Source: JBDUCV01 sp040003255 (GTDB taxonomy: Bacteria; Actinomycetota; Actinomycetes; Mycobacteriales; Jatrophihabitantaceae). From it: 7,814 bases of DNA. The stretch spans positions 1-7,814 of the forward strand of contig JBDUCV010000092.1 of assembly GCA_040003255.1 (NCBI GenBank). Direction: 5' to 3'. The notes beneath the pieces were generated by a model. The model was not told where the DNA came from. It was given only the letters and a program-made list of their open reading frames with translations, and searched no databases. The translations under genes and the position numbers were made by a program. This document shows positions 1 to 5,939 of this stretch, in pieces. How positions within the stretch are numbered: the first letter of the stretch is position 1; every line of letters begins with the position of its first letter.

Positions 1-233
1 GGCGCTGCCTTCTTTACCGGCGCTGCTTTCTTGGCAGGCGCTGCCTTCTTTACCGGCGCTTTCTTCGCCGGCGCCTTCTTGGCTGCCGGGGCCGCCGTCC
101 GGGCAGTCACAACCCGCGCTCGAGTGGCCGCGCTAGCGGCGGCCACTGGTTTGCGCGTCGCGCTGCTCGCACCTTCGGACGTCGCGCTCGCGAGCCGCAG
201 CGCGCGGCTGATCCTCGCTGACAGGGCGGGCAT
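1..233 (-). CDS. Lys/Ala/Pro-rich protein, N-terminal part (gene runs off left edge); possibly TraR/DksA-type regulator
   Basis: This is a minus-strand gene whose first 77 or so codons lie in the window. The chosen start is the ATG at 233. It is preceded by a good Shine-Dalgarno (GGAAGGGG, 239-246) five bases upstream. The protein begins MPALSARISRARLAS, passes through an Ala/Ser/Thr/Arg-rich stretch, and from about residue 50 becomes a repeat of the type AKKAPAKKAPVKKAA, continuing past the window edge. Such basic tails occur in HU-like and histone-H1-like proteins. They also occur as N-terminal extensions of actinobacterial TraR/DksA zinc-finger proteins. In Streptomyces a gene of that last kind follows ileS, between it and lspA, so context favours TraR/DksA, but no diagnostic domain is visible here. 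The coding call is supported by the repeat frame and the SD. The function is inference. Confidence 0.6.
   Translation of the reverse strand, partial: MPALSARISRALRLASATSEGASSATRKPVAAASAATRARVVTARTAAPAAKKAPAKKAPVKKAAPAKKAAPVKKAA
2..85. repeat. 18/15-bp tandem coding repeat (AAKKxP / AKKxP units)
   Basis: There are three 18-bp units (2-19, 20-37, 38-55) followed by two 15-bp units (56-70, 71-85). Units one and three are identical, so bases 1-24 equal 37-60. The period is a multiple of three and encodes Ala-Ala-Lys-Lys-x-Pro or shortened Ala-Lys-Lys-x-Pro on the minus strand. Copy number could therefore vary without a frameshift. The array continues or ends outside the window. Confidence 0.8.
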
Positions 234-304
234 GGCGGCCCCTTCCGTCCACAGGAGACAAGCTGACGCGGACGCCCGGAAATGGTGCGTCCGCGAAGGC
301 GGCA

Positions 305-333
305 AATATACGAGGCCCCGCGCTGCTTCGCCA
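305..333 (-). promoter_or_regulatory. Possible promoter for the left Lys/Ala-rich gene
   Basis: On the minus strand there is an AT-rich TATATT (305-310), a good -10 in otherwise GC-rich DNA. A weak -35, TGGCGA (328-333, 3 of 6 matches to TTGACA), lies 17 bp upstream. Transcription would start near 298 and leave an untranslated leader of about 65 nt before the ATG at 233. The -10 is the only clear AT-rich hexamer between the two divergent genes. No comparably good promoter for ileS was recognised on the plus strand between 234 and 400. Confidence 0.35.
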
Positions 334-363
334 CTGACCACGCCGTACGCGAATGCACCAATC

Positions 364-386
364 GCCGCCGAACGGACGTCGGCGGC
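364..386. other. Perfect 8-bp inverted repeat just upstream of the ileS T-box
   Basis: GCCGCCGA (364-371) is perfectly complementary to TCGGCGGC (379-386) around a 7-nt loop. It lies about 35 bp before the T-box Stem I. If the ileS transcript starts upstream of it, it would be a stable extra hairpin at the 5' end of the leader. If transcription starts downstream, it may be an operator-like dyad in the divergent promoter region. The sequence does not decide between these. Confidence 0.5.
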
Positions 387-597
387 CAGCGTCGGCTCGA
401 TCCGGCTACGATGAACGGCGCGACGACGAGGACAAGTAGCCGCGGCCATCAGGCATGAGCGACCCGGGGACGGTGTGAGCCCGGGGCACTGACCCGCCGG
501 CCAAATCACCTCCGAGCTCCGGCAGAACGGGCCAAATGCCCTACTAGACCCGGGCGAGCAACTGAGTGGGCGCGGATCGGATTCGATCCGGGTCAAC

Positions 598-638
598 GAG
601 GGTGGTACCGCGGTGGCTGGCAACAGTTGTCGTCCCTC
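598..638 (+). promoter_or_regulatory. T-box anti-sequestrator (binds the tRNA acceptor end)
   Basis: GAGGG (598-602) pairs with CCCTC (634-638), and GCG (610-612) pairs with CGT (631-633). This leaves the bulge with TGGT at 603-606. TGGT is complementary to the 3' ACCA of uncharged tRNA, and its last U matches the A discriminator base expected of tRNA-Ile. Formation of this element uses bases 634-638, which the SD-sequestering hairpin also needs at 635-638, so the two states exclude each other. Confidence 0.88.
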
Positions 639-661
639 GGCCAGGATGCAGAGCCGAGGAG
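635..661 (+). promoter_or_regulatory. SD-sequestering hairpin and ribosome binding site of ileS
   Basis: CCTCGGC (635-641) pairs over seven bases with GCCGAGG (653-659). This buries most of the Shine-Dalgarno GAGGAG (656-661), which stands four bases before the GTG start at 666. With charged tRNA this OFF hairpin should form. When uncharged tRNA stabilises the anti-sequestrator, the SD becomes free. Because this SD is the regulated one, it also fixes the start codon. Confidence 0.88.
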
Positions 662-665
662 AACC

Positions 666-3600
666 GTGAGCGCCTACCAGCCGCTCCCCCCGCACGTCGA
701 CCTGCCGAGTCTCGACCATCGAGTGATCGAGCGTTGGTCGGCCGGCAAGGTTTTCCAGCGCAGCCTGCAGGCGACGGCGGACGGTCCTGCATGGACGTTC
801 TATGAGGGGCCGCCCACCGCGAACGGGATGCCGGGCACGCATCACGTCGAAGCCCGGGTGTTCAAGGACCTCTTCCCGCGGTTCAAGACGATGAAGGGCT
901 ACCACGTTGCGCGGATGGCGGGGTGGGACTGTCATGGCCTGCCCGTCGAGCTGGCGGTTGAGAAGGAGTTGGGCTTCACCGGCAAGCCCGATATCGACGC
1001 CTTCGGCATCGCCGCATTCAACGCGCGCTGCCGCGAGTCCGTGCAGCGCCACGTCGACGCGTTCGAGCAGATGAGCGAACGGATGGGCTACTGGGCCGAC
1101 TACGCCGACGCCTACTGGACGATGAGCCCGGCCTACATCGAGTCCGTATGGTGGGCACTGAAGACGATCTTCGAACAAGGTCTGCTCGTCGAGGACTATC
1201 GGGTCACGCCGTACTGCCCTCGGTGCGGAACCGGGTTGTCCGACCACGAACTTGGCCAGGAGGGCGTCTACACCGAGGTTCTCGACCCGTCCGTGTACGT
1301 GCGGATGGCGCTGACCTCCGGGCCCGAGGCGGGGCAGGCGGAACTACTCGTCTGGACGACTACGCCATGGACGCTGCCGTCCAACACCGCGGTCGCCGTG
1401 AATCCCGACGTCCGCTACGTCGTCGCTCGCACCGCGCAGGGCACCTTCGTCGTCGCCGAACCGCTGGTGGAGAAAGCACTCGGCCCCGACAGCGAGATCC
1501 TGCGCAGCTACGCCGGTGCCGAGTTGGAACGATGGCGCTATCAGCGTCCGTTCGAGCTGGTCGAGCTGGCCGAGGCGAACTACGTCGTTCTCGCCGACTA
1601 CGTCACCACCGAAGACGGCTCGGGATTGGTGCACCAGTCGCCTGCGTTCGGCGCGGACGACCTGGCGGTGGCCCGGCTCTATGACCTGCCGGTGGTGAAC
1701 CCGATCGGCCCGGACGGCCACTTTCGGCCCGAGGTCCCCGAGATCGGCGGGATGTTCTTCAAGAACGCCAACGAGCACCTGGTTGCCGACTTGCGCGCCC
1801 GCGGGCTGCTGATGCGCCACCTGCCCTACCCACACTCCTATCCGCACTGCTGGCGCTGTCACACACCGCTGATGTACTACGCGCTGCCGTCGTGGTACGT
1901 CCGCACCACCGCGGTCAAGGACCGGCTGCTCGCTGAGAACGAGCAGACCAACTGGATCCCGCCCACCATCAAGCACGGTCGATTCGGTGACTGGTTGACC
2001 AACAACGTCGACTGGGCGCTGTCGCGTGATCGGTACTGGGGCACGCCGCTGCCGATCTGGCGCAACGACGCCGACCCGGCCCGCGTGGTGTGTGTGGGCT
2101 CGCTCGCCGAGCTGTCCGACCTCGTCGGTCACGACCTGTCGGAGCTCGACCCGCATCGACCGTTCGTCGACGATGTGACGTTCACTCGTCCGGGCGAGGA
2201 GGGCACCTACCGCCGCGTGCCCCAGGTGATCGACGCGTGGTTCGACTCCGGCTCGATGCCCTTCGCCCAGTTCGGTGCGCCGCACCACAACGAGCAACTG
2301 GCGAGTGAGAACTACCCGGCGCATTTCATCTGCGAGGCGATTGACCAGACGCGCGGCTGGTTCTACACATTGATGGTTGTTGGCACCCTGGTGTTTGACC
2401 GGAGCCCGTATCGCACCGTGGTGTGCCTGGGTCTGCTGCTGGCCGAGGACGGCCGCAAGATGAGCAAGCACCTCGGAAACATCCTCGAACCCATTCCGCT
2501 GATGGATCGGCACGGCGCCGACGCGGTGCGCTGGTTCATGCTGGCCGGAGGTTCACCGTGGTCGGCGCGCCGGGTGGGCCACAAGGTGCTGGAAGAGATC
2601 GCCTCTAAGGTGATCCGGACGTACTGGTCGGTCGCCTCGTTCCAGTCGCTGTACGCGCGCGCCAGCGAGTGGGAGCCCGGCCGCGACCGGGTCGAGCCGT
2701 CACTGCTCGACCGATGGGCACGCAGCGAGGTCGCCCGGCTGGCCGTCGAGGTCGACGCAGCCCTCGAGGCCTACGACACCCAACGCGCGGGCAAAGCGCT
2801 CGCCGGTTACATCGACGACCTGTCGAACTGGTATGTGCGCCGGTCTCGGCGACGGTTCTGGGACGGCGACCCGGCCGCCTTGCAGACGCTGCACGACTGC
2901 CTCCAGATCCTCACCCGGTTACTCGCCCCGTTCGTGCCCTTCGTCACTGACGAAGTGTGGTCGGCGCTGTTCGCCGAGGTCAGCGGAACCGATTCAGTTC
3001 ACCTCGCGTCATGGCCGCGACCCGACCCGGGCTCCGTCGAGGCGGCGCTGAGCGAGCAGGTTGCGGTCGTGCGGCGACTGGTCGAACTGGGCCGCTCCGC
3101 CCGTGCGGGATCGAACGTGAAGACCCGCCAGCCCCTGGCCCGCGCGCTCATCTCGGCACCCGGCTGGACCCAGATCCCCGAGGAGCTGCGCCGCGAGGTT
3201 GCCGACGAGCTCAACGTCGTCGAGCTCGCCAACCTCGCTGACACCGACGACCTGATCGAGCTGATGGTCCGGCCCAACTTCCGGGCACTGGGCAAGCGCT
3301 TTGGCAACCGCACGCCAGCCGTCGCTGCCGCGATCACTGATAGCGAGCCGGTGGCGCTGGTCGCCGCGTATCGGGCCGGTCAAGCCACCGTCACGGTGGA
3401 CGGTGAGGTGGTCGCGGTCGGCGGTGACGACATCGTGATCAGCGAGACACCGCGATCGGGCTGGGCGGTTGCCGGATCCGGCGCTGACACGGTGGCGCTG
3501 GATCTGGAACTCACCCACGAGCTGCGGCTGCTCGGCTTGACGCGCGACGTGGTGCGCCTCGTCCAAGATGCCCGCAAGAACGCCGGGCTCGAAGTTACCG

Positions 3601-3791
3601 ACCGGATCGAGCTCTGGTGGCGGGTGGGCGGCTCGCCCGAACCGGCCGAGGCGATCCGGAGGCACAGCGATGACCTCGGCCGCGAGGTGCTGGCCGTGTC
3701 AGTCGTCGAGGGTGCCCCTGCGACGGCGACGGACATGTTTGCGGCCGAGGATGACGACCTCGGTCTGCACCTGTGGCTGCGCCGGGCTTGA
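666..3791 (+). CDS. ileS: Isoleucyl-tRNA synthetase, type 2 (eukaryote-like) IleRS
   Basis: This cytoplasmic class I synthetase joins isoleucine to tRNA-Ile with ATP and edits mischarged valine. The product is 1041 residues, the size of mycobacterial IleRS. Visible landmarks are: the signature region PPTANGMPGTHH (about 49-60); AGWDCHGLPVE; a zinc-type CPRC (184-187); the CP1 editing motif WTTTPWTLPSN (from 230); HQSPAFGADD (323-332), whose last Asp matches the editing aspartate; CWRC (395-398); KMSKH (598-602); and the tRNA-binding region WYVRRSRRRFW. The start is the GTG at 666, behind the T-box-controlled SD; the open frame reaches back to a TTG at 627, but that lies inside the riboswitch. 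The signature is GTHH (57-60) rather than HxGH. Together with KMSKH and the overall sequence this places it in the type 2 family, many members of which tolerate mupirocin. The gene converges on divIVA with 8 bp between stops. Confidence 0.98.
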   Translation: MSAYQPLPPHVDLPSLDHRVIERWSAGKVFQRSLQATADGPAWTFYEGPPTANGMPGTHHVEARVFKDLFPRFKTMKGYHVARMAGWDCHGLPVELAVEKELGFTGKPDIDAFGIAAFNARCRESVQRHVDAFEQMSERMGYWADYADAYWTMSPAYIESVWWALKTIFEQGLLVEDYRVTPYCPRCGTGLSDHELGQEGVYTEVLDPSVYVRMALTSGPEAGQAELLVWTTTPWTLPSNTAVAVNPDVRYVVARTAQGTFVVAEPLVEKALGPDSEILRSYAGAELERWRYQRPFELVELAEANYVVLADYVTTEDGSGLVHQSPAFGADDLAVARLYDLPVVNPIGPDGHFRPEVPEIGGMFFKNANEHLVADLRARGLLMRHLPYPHSYPHCWRCHTPLMYYALPSWYVRTTAVKDRLLAENEQTNWIPPTIKHGRFGDWLTNNVDWALSRDRYWGTPLPIWRNDADPARVVCVGSLAELSDLVGHDLSELDPHRPFVDDVTFTRPGEEGTYRRVPQVIDAWFDSGSMPFAQFGAPHHNEQLASENYPAHFICEAIDQTRGWFYTLMVVGTLVFDRSPYRTVVCLGLLLAEDGRKMSKHLGNILEPIPLMDRHGADAVRWFMLAGGSPWSARRVGHKVLEEIASKVIRTYWSVASFQSLYARASEWEPGRDRVEPSLLDRWARSEVARLAVEVDAALEAYDTQRAGKALAGYIDDLSNWYVRRSRRRFWDGDPAALQTLHDCLQILTRLLAPFVPFVTDEVWSALFAEVSGTDSVHLASWPRPDPGSVEAALSEQVAVVRRLVELGRSARAGSNVKTRQPLARALISAPGWTQIPEELRREVADELNVVELANLADTDDLIELMVRPNFRALGKRFGNRTPAVAAAITDSEPVALVAAYRAGQATVTVDGEVVAVGGDDIVISETPRSGWAVAGSGADTVALDLELTHELRLLGLTRDVVRLVQDARKNAGLEVTDRIELWWRVGGSPEPAEAIRRHSDDLGREVLAVSVVEGAPATATDMFAAEDDDLGLHLWLRRA

Positions 3792-3799
3792 CGTCCCGG

Positions 3800-4681
3800 T
3801 CAGGCCTGCGGCGTCGCCTGCGCTGAGTCTCGCGACTGCTGGGCGGGCTCGGCCCAACCACTGGCGTCCAGATCACGCAGCTGGGACTCGAGGTAGCTCT
3901 TGAGCCGGGTGCGGTACTCCCGCTCGAAGGTCCGCAGCTGCTCCACCCGTCGCTCGAGGGCATCCTTGCGCTGCTCGAACTGGGCGGTGATGGTGGTTGC
4001 CCGCTGCTCGGCGTCGCGGAGTGCTTGGCTGGCGCGGCCATTGCTGTCACGGTCGAGTTGCTCGGCGCGGGTGCGCGCTTCGCTGAGCTGCTTGTCCGCT
4101 TGGGACTGAGCTGCGGCGAGGGTGGCCTGGGCATTCGCCTGCGCCTCGGACAGCAGCCGCTCGGCCTCGGCCTTGGACTGTGTCAGGTGGGTGTCAGCAG
4201 TCTGCTGCGCCAAGGCCAGCATCTGCACCGCCTGCGCGTGGTGAGCCTCGGCGGACGGCCCTTGACCCTGCGCCGCCGCCTGTTGGGCCTGCTGGGCTGC
4301 CTGTTGGGCCTGCTGCAACGCCTGCCGGTCGGCGGCAAGTTGCCGTTCGGCTTGGGCGAGTTGCTGTTGAAGCGCCACCACCTGCTGCGCTGCTCCGTCG
4401 TTGCCCTGGGTGAGCGCCTTCTCCAGCTCGCCGATCCGGACCTGCAGCCGGTTGTTCTCATCGCGTACGGCGGCGAGTTCGGCCGGGTTCACCCCGCTCT
4501 TTGCGCCGTTGGCTCCCCCACCGCCACGCGACCGCAGGTCATTGTTCTCCTCGATCAGCCGGGCGAGCTCGACCTCGACAACATCGAGGAAGGCATCGAC
4601 TTCCTCCTCGTCGTAACCGCGCTTACCGATCGGCGGCTTCTTGAATGCGACGTTGTGAACCTCAGCGGGTGTGAGCGGCAT
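3800..4681 (-). CDS. divIVA: DivIVA/Wag31 polar growth and septum-site coiled-coil protein
   Basis: This cytoplasmic scaffold binds negatively curved membrane at poles and septa and directs polar peptidoglycan synthesis in actinobacteria. The product is 293 residues. The N-terminal DivIVA domain (1-50) shows MPLTPAEVHNVAF, KKPPIGKRGY, the signature EEEVDAFLDVVE and a first coiled coil (VELARLIEENNDLR). A Gly-rich linker follows (52-62). A long Ala/Gln/Glu-rich coiled coil runs from about 70 to 270, with a strongly Q/A-rich part at 120-140. A short polar tail ends the protein. The start is the ATG at 4681 because it matches the family N-terminus and has SD GAGGTGAGA (4685-4693). The frame is open 73 codons further upstream, but that stretch has no family similarity. 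The product is longer than M. tuberculosis Wag31 (260), mostly through the Q/A-rich coil. No Thr stands near position 73, where Wag31 of M. tuberculosis is phosphorylated by PknA/PknB. Confidence 0.96.
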   Translation of the reverse strand: MPLTPAEVHNVAFKKPPIGKRGYDEEEVDAFLDVVEVELARLIEENNDLRSRGGGGANGAKSGVNPAELAAVRDENNRLQVRIGELEKALTQGNDGAAQQVVALQQQLAQAERQLAADRQALQQAQQAAQQAQQAAAQGQGPSAEAHHAQAVQMLALAQQTADTHLTQSKAEAERLLSEAQANAQATLAAAQSQADKQLSEARTRAEQLDRDSNGRASQALRDAEQRATTITAQFEQRKDALERRVEQLRTFEREYRTRLKSYLESQLRDLDASGWAEPAQQSRDSAQATPQA

Positions 4682-4977
4682 TCTTCTCACCTCGAGATAG
4701 TAAGGCTGTCGAACCGGCTGGCTGCGACGCTGTGCGCTGAACGGGTACTGATGCGGATGATGCAGGTGGTACGGCGCAGGTGCAAGCGCGGGCACCCGCC
4801 GTTCGGGCCCGACGGTCGGCCCTTTGCCGCCTGCGGCGGGTCGACGCGACCGCTGGCACGACGTTGATGTGGTGCATCCACCCTCCTCTGTCGCGAACAA
4901 TCACGCGCTCTTCATCCACCATCCTCGTAAGTCCGCTCGCGGACTGTCCGTGCCACCCGCGAATCCCGTCGGGTCTG
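4682..4977. other. 296-bp noncoding gap between yggT and divIVA; probable divIVA leader/promoter region
   Basis: No convincing gene lies here. On the minus strand it holds the divIVA SD at 4685-4693, GC-rich imperfect dyads around 4800-4850 (for example GGGCCGAC with GTCGGGCCC), and a perfect inverted repeat at 4930-4945. One minus-strand frame in phase with divIVA is open throughout but shows no recognisable protein. The length, large against the 7-nt and 39-nt gaps between the first genes of the cluster, suggests that divIVA has its own promoter, but no -35/-10 pair stands out. Confidence 0.5.
4930..4945 (-). terminator. Short hairpin 33-48 nt after yggT; possible weak terminator or processing site
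   Basis: AGTCCG (4930-4935) and CGGACT (4940-4945) form a perfect 6-bp stem with a CGAG tetraloop on the minus-strand RNA, and the next pair (4936-4939) could add a seventh. Only two U residues follow, so it is not a classical intrinsic terminator, though actinobacterial terminators often lack a U-run. It could separate ftsZ-yggT transcription from divIVA. Confidence 0.3.
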
Positions 4978-5265
4978 TCAAGCGAAGGACAGTGCGAGTG
5001 ACCGGAGGACCAGGATAGCGATCCACAGGATCATGATGCTCAGATCCAGGCTGATGCCCCCCAGCCGGAGGGGTGGGATGAGCCGCCGCAACAGCCGGAC
5101 GGGAGGGTCGGTGCTGGCGTAGACGACCTCGAGCCCGACCGCGGTCACGCCGACCGGGCGCCACGATCGGGCAAACTGCCGGGTGACGTCGATGACGATC
5201 CGGGTCAACACCATGAGTAGGTACAGGTAGAGCAAGAACGCGAGCAGGCTCCAGAACAGCGTCAT
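4978..5265 (-). CDS. yggT: YggT-family small membrane protein (YlmG)
   Basis: This is a 95-residue inner-membrane protein of the YGGT family, encoded in dcw clusters between sepF and divIVA. Its exact role is not established; links to division and nucleoid or membrane organisation have been proposed. Two hydrophobic helices are visible: about 3-24 (LFWSLLAFLLYLYLLMVL) and about 70-92 (ISLDLSIMILWIAILVL). Between them lies the conserved cytoplasmic motif STDPPVRLLRRLIPPLRLG. The start is uncertain. The ATG at 5265 gives the normal family length and puts helix 1 at the N-terminus. A GTG at 5301 would add 12 polar residues (MSAGNERERPEQ). Neither has a strong SD; GAGAGAGAG lies a little far upstream of the ATG. 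It follows sepF after 116 bp. Confidence 0.9.
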   Translation of the reverse strand: MTLFWSLLAFLLYLYLLMVLTRIVIDVTRQFARSWRPVGVTAVGLEVVYASTDPPVRLLRRLIPPLRLGGISLDLSIMILWIAILVLRSLALSFA

Positions 5266-5345
5266 CTGCTCGGGTCGCTCTCTCTCATTCCCGGCGCTCA
5301 CGGCCCGCGCAGAAGGCTTCCGCGCGACAAGGCTCCATCGTGCCA

Positions 5346-5368
5346 GGCGGAGGGGTCCCCGCGCCGCC
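5346..5368 (-). other. GC-rich hairpin 13 nt after the sepF stop
   Basis: On the minus-strand RNA GGCGG (5364-5368) pairs with CCGCC (5346-5350). An inner GGG/CCC closes after an asymmetric internal loop. No U-run follows. It may attenuate readthrough or stabilise the 3' end of the sepF message ahead of yggT, or it may be a chance structure in GC-rich DNA. Confidence 0.25.
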
Positions 5369-5381
5369 GGTGCCTATGCAG

Positions 5382-5900
5382 TCACGACTGGTTGAAGAAG
5401 CCGCCCTCGGCGATGCGCGCCTTGTCTGCGGCCGTCACGGTGACATTGTTCGGGCTGAGCAGGAAGACCTTGGCGGTCACCCGCTCGATGCGCCCGTGCA
5501 GGCCGAAGGTGAGTCCAGCCGCGAAGTCGACCAGCCGCTTGGCGTCGGCGTCGTCCATCTCGGACAAGTTCATGATCACCGGGGTGTTGGAACGGAAATG
5601 CTCCCCGATCGTGCGGGCCTCGTTGTAGGTACGCGGATGCAGCGTAGTGATCCGGTAGGCGGGGTATTCGTAGTCGGCGTACTCACCTGCGTAGGCCGCA
5701 CCGGCGGCCGCGTCGGCCTCGGTCCACTCGCGGTGCACGACGTGGCCGGTGGGGTCCGCGCCGCGCTGGTAGCGCTCCGACTGGTCGGCTCGGGTCATCC
5801 GGCCGCGGTCGTAGGAGTCCGCGCCGTCGGCGCCGTACGCGTCCTCGTCGTCCTCGACCAGGCCGAGGTAGACGCCCATCTTGCGCATGGCTCCGGGCAT
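5382..5900 (-). CDS. sepF: SepF, FtsZ membrane anchor and Z-ring organiser
   Basis: SepF binds the conserved C-terminal peptide of FtsZ and the membrane, bundling and tethering the Z-ring; it is the main such anchor in actinobacteria, which lack FtsA. The product is 172 residues. The start MPGAMRKMGVYLGLVEDD is very like streptomycete SepF and forms the short amphipathic membrane-binding helix. An acidic, Tyr/Gly-rich disordered linker follows (18-80). The globular SepF domain (about 82-168) has ITTLHPRTYNEARTIGEHF, PVIMNLSEMDDADAKRLVDF, AAGLTFGLHG and KVFLLSP. The ATG at 5900 is chosen because SD GGAGG (5906-5910) is well placed before it. A GTG at 5912 would overlap that SD. The linker is shorter than in M. 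tuberculosis SepF. It lies 39 bp after yggS in the same direction. Confidence 0.96.
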   Translation of the reverse strand: MPGAMRKMGVYLGLVEDDEDAYGADGADSYDRGRMTRADQSERYQRGADPTGHVVHREWTEADAAAGAAYAGEYADYEYPAYRITTLHPRTYNEARTIGEHFRSNTPVIMNLSEMDDADAKRLVDFAAGLTFGLHGRIERVTAKVFLLSPNNVTVTAADKARIAEGGFFNQS

Positions 5901-5939
5901 GTCGTCCTCCACTCGTCACGGTGTTGCTCGGATGCGACG

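Larger units (their letters stand above)
421..661 (+). promoter_or_regulatory. T-box riboswitch (tRNA-Ile responsive, translational) of ileS
   Basis: The leader reads the charging state of tRNA-Ile and controls ileS translation. Stem I is of the long canonical kind. Its 5' strand holds GAGG (428-431) and the conserved AGTA (435-438). The upper arm has the AG-bulge-like AGCGA (458-462) and a CCCGGG/CCCGGG helix (463-468 with 480-485) closing the conserved GGTGTGAG loop. The 3' strand returns to a specifier loop with AAATCA, giving specifier codon ATC at 505-507 (Ile), then CCTC (509-512) pairing with GAGG. A small hairpin follows (529-532 with 538-541), then a Stem III-like helix (GACCCGG 547-553 with CCGGGTC 588-594). 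The T-box AGGGTGGTACCGCGG lies at 599-613. There is no terminator U-run; the downstream hairpin covers the ribosome binding site instead. Translational ileS T-boxes are known from actinobacteria. Pairings were made by eye, and the 5' limit is uncertain. Confidence 0.93.

Noticed and set aside
31..414. 127-codon plus-strand open frame at the left edge
   Set aside because: Its Ala/Phe-rich start is the antisense of the Lys/Ala repeat, and its end overlaps the region just before the T-box; no RBS.
448..450. ATC at 448-450 as the T-box specifier codon
   Set aside because: It lies in the 5' strand of Stem I, where TCAG (449-452) pairs with CTGA (489-492). The ATC at 505-507 sits in the proper 3' specifier loop context (AAATCA) opposite AGTA.
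574..589. GGATCG/CGATCC hairpin as an independent terminator
   Set aside because: It lies inside the T-box Stem III region, partly competes with the 547-594 helix and has no U-run; it is part of the riboswitch fold.
627..665. TTG at 627 as the start of ileS
   Set aside because: It would lie inside the anti-sequestrator and has no SD. The regulated SD and family length point to the GTG at 666.
1344..2513. 389-codon minus-strand open frame inside ileS
   Set aside because: It lies wholly opposite a certain gene, has no recognisable domain, and is a typical GC-driven shadow frame.
4697..4702. TACTAT on the minus strand as the divIVA -10 box
   Set aside because: Transcription would start within the SD and no -35 lies at the right distance; probably chance.
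4025..4867. 280-codon plus-strand open frame opposite divIVA and its leader
   Set aside because: Its Leu/Gly/Arg-rich product mirrors the Gln/Glu/Ala codons of divIVA; no RBS and no family similarity.
5901..5912. GTG at 5912 as the start of sepF
   Set aside because: It overlaps the SD GGAGG that serves the ATG at 5900, and homologues start at the position of that ATG.
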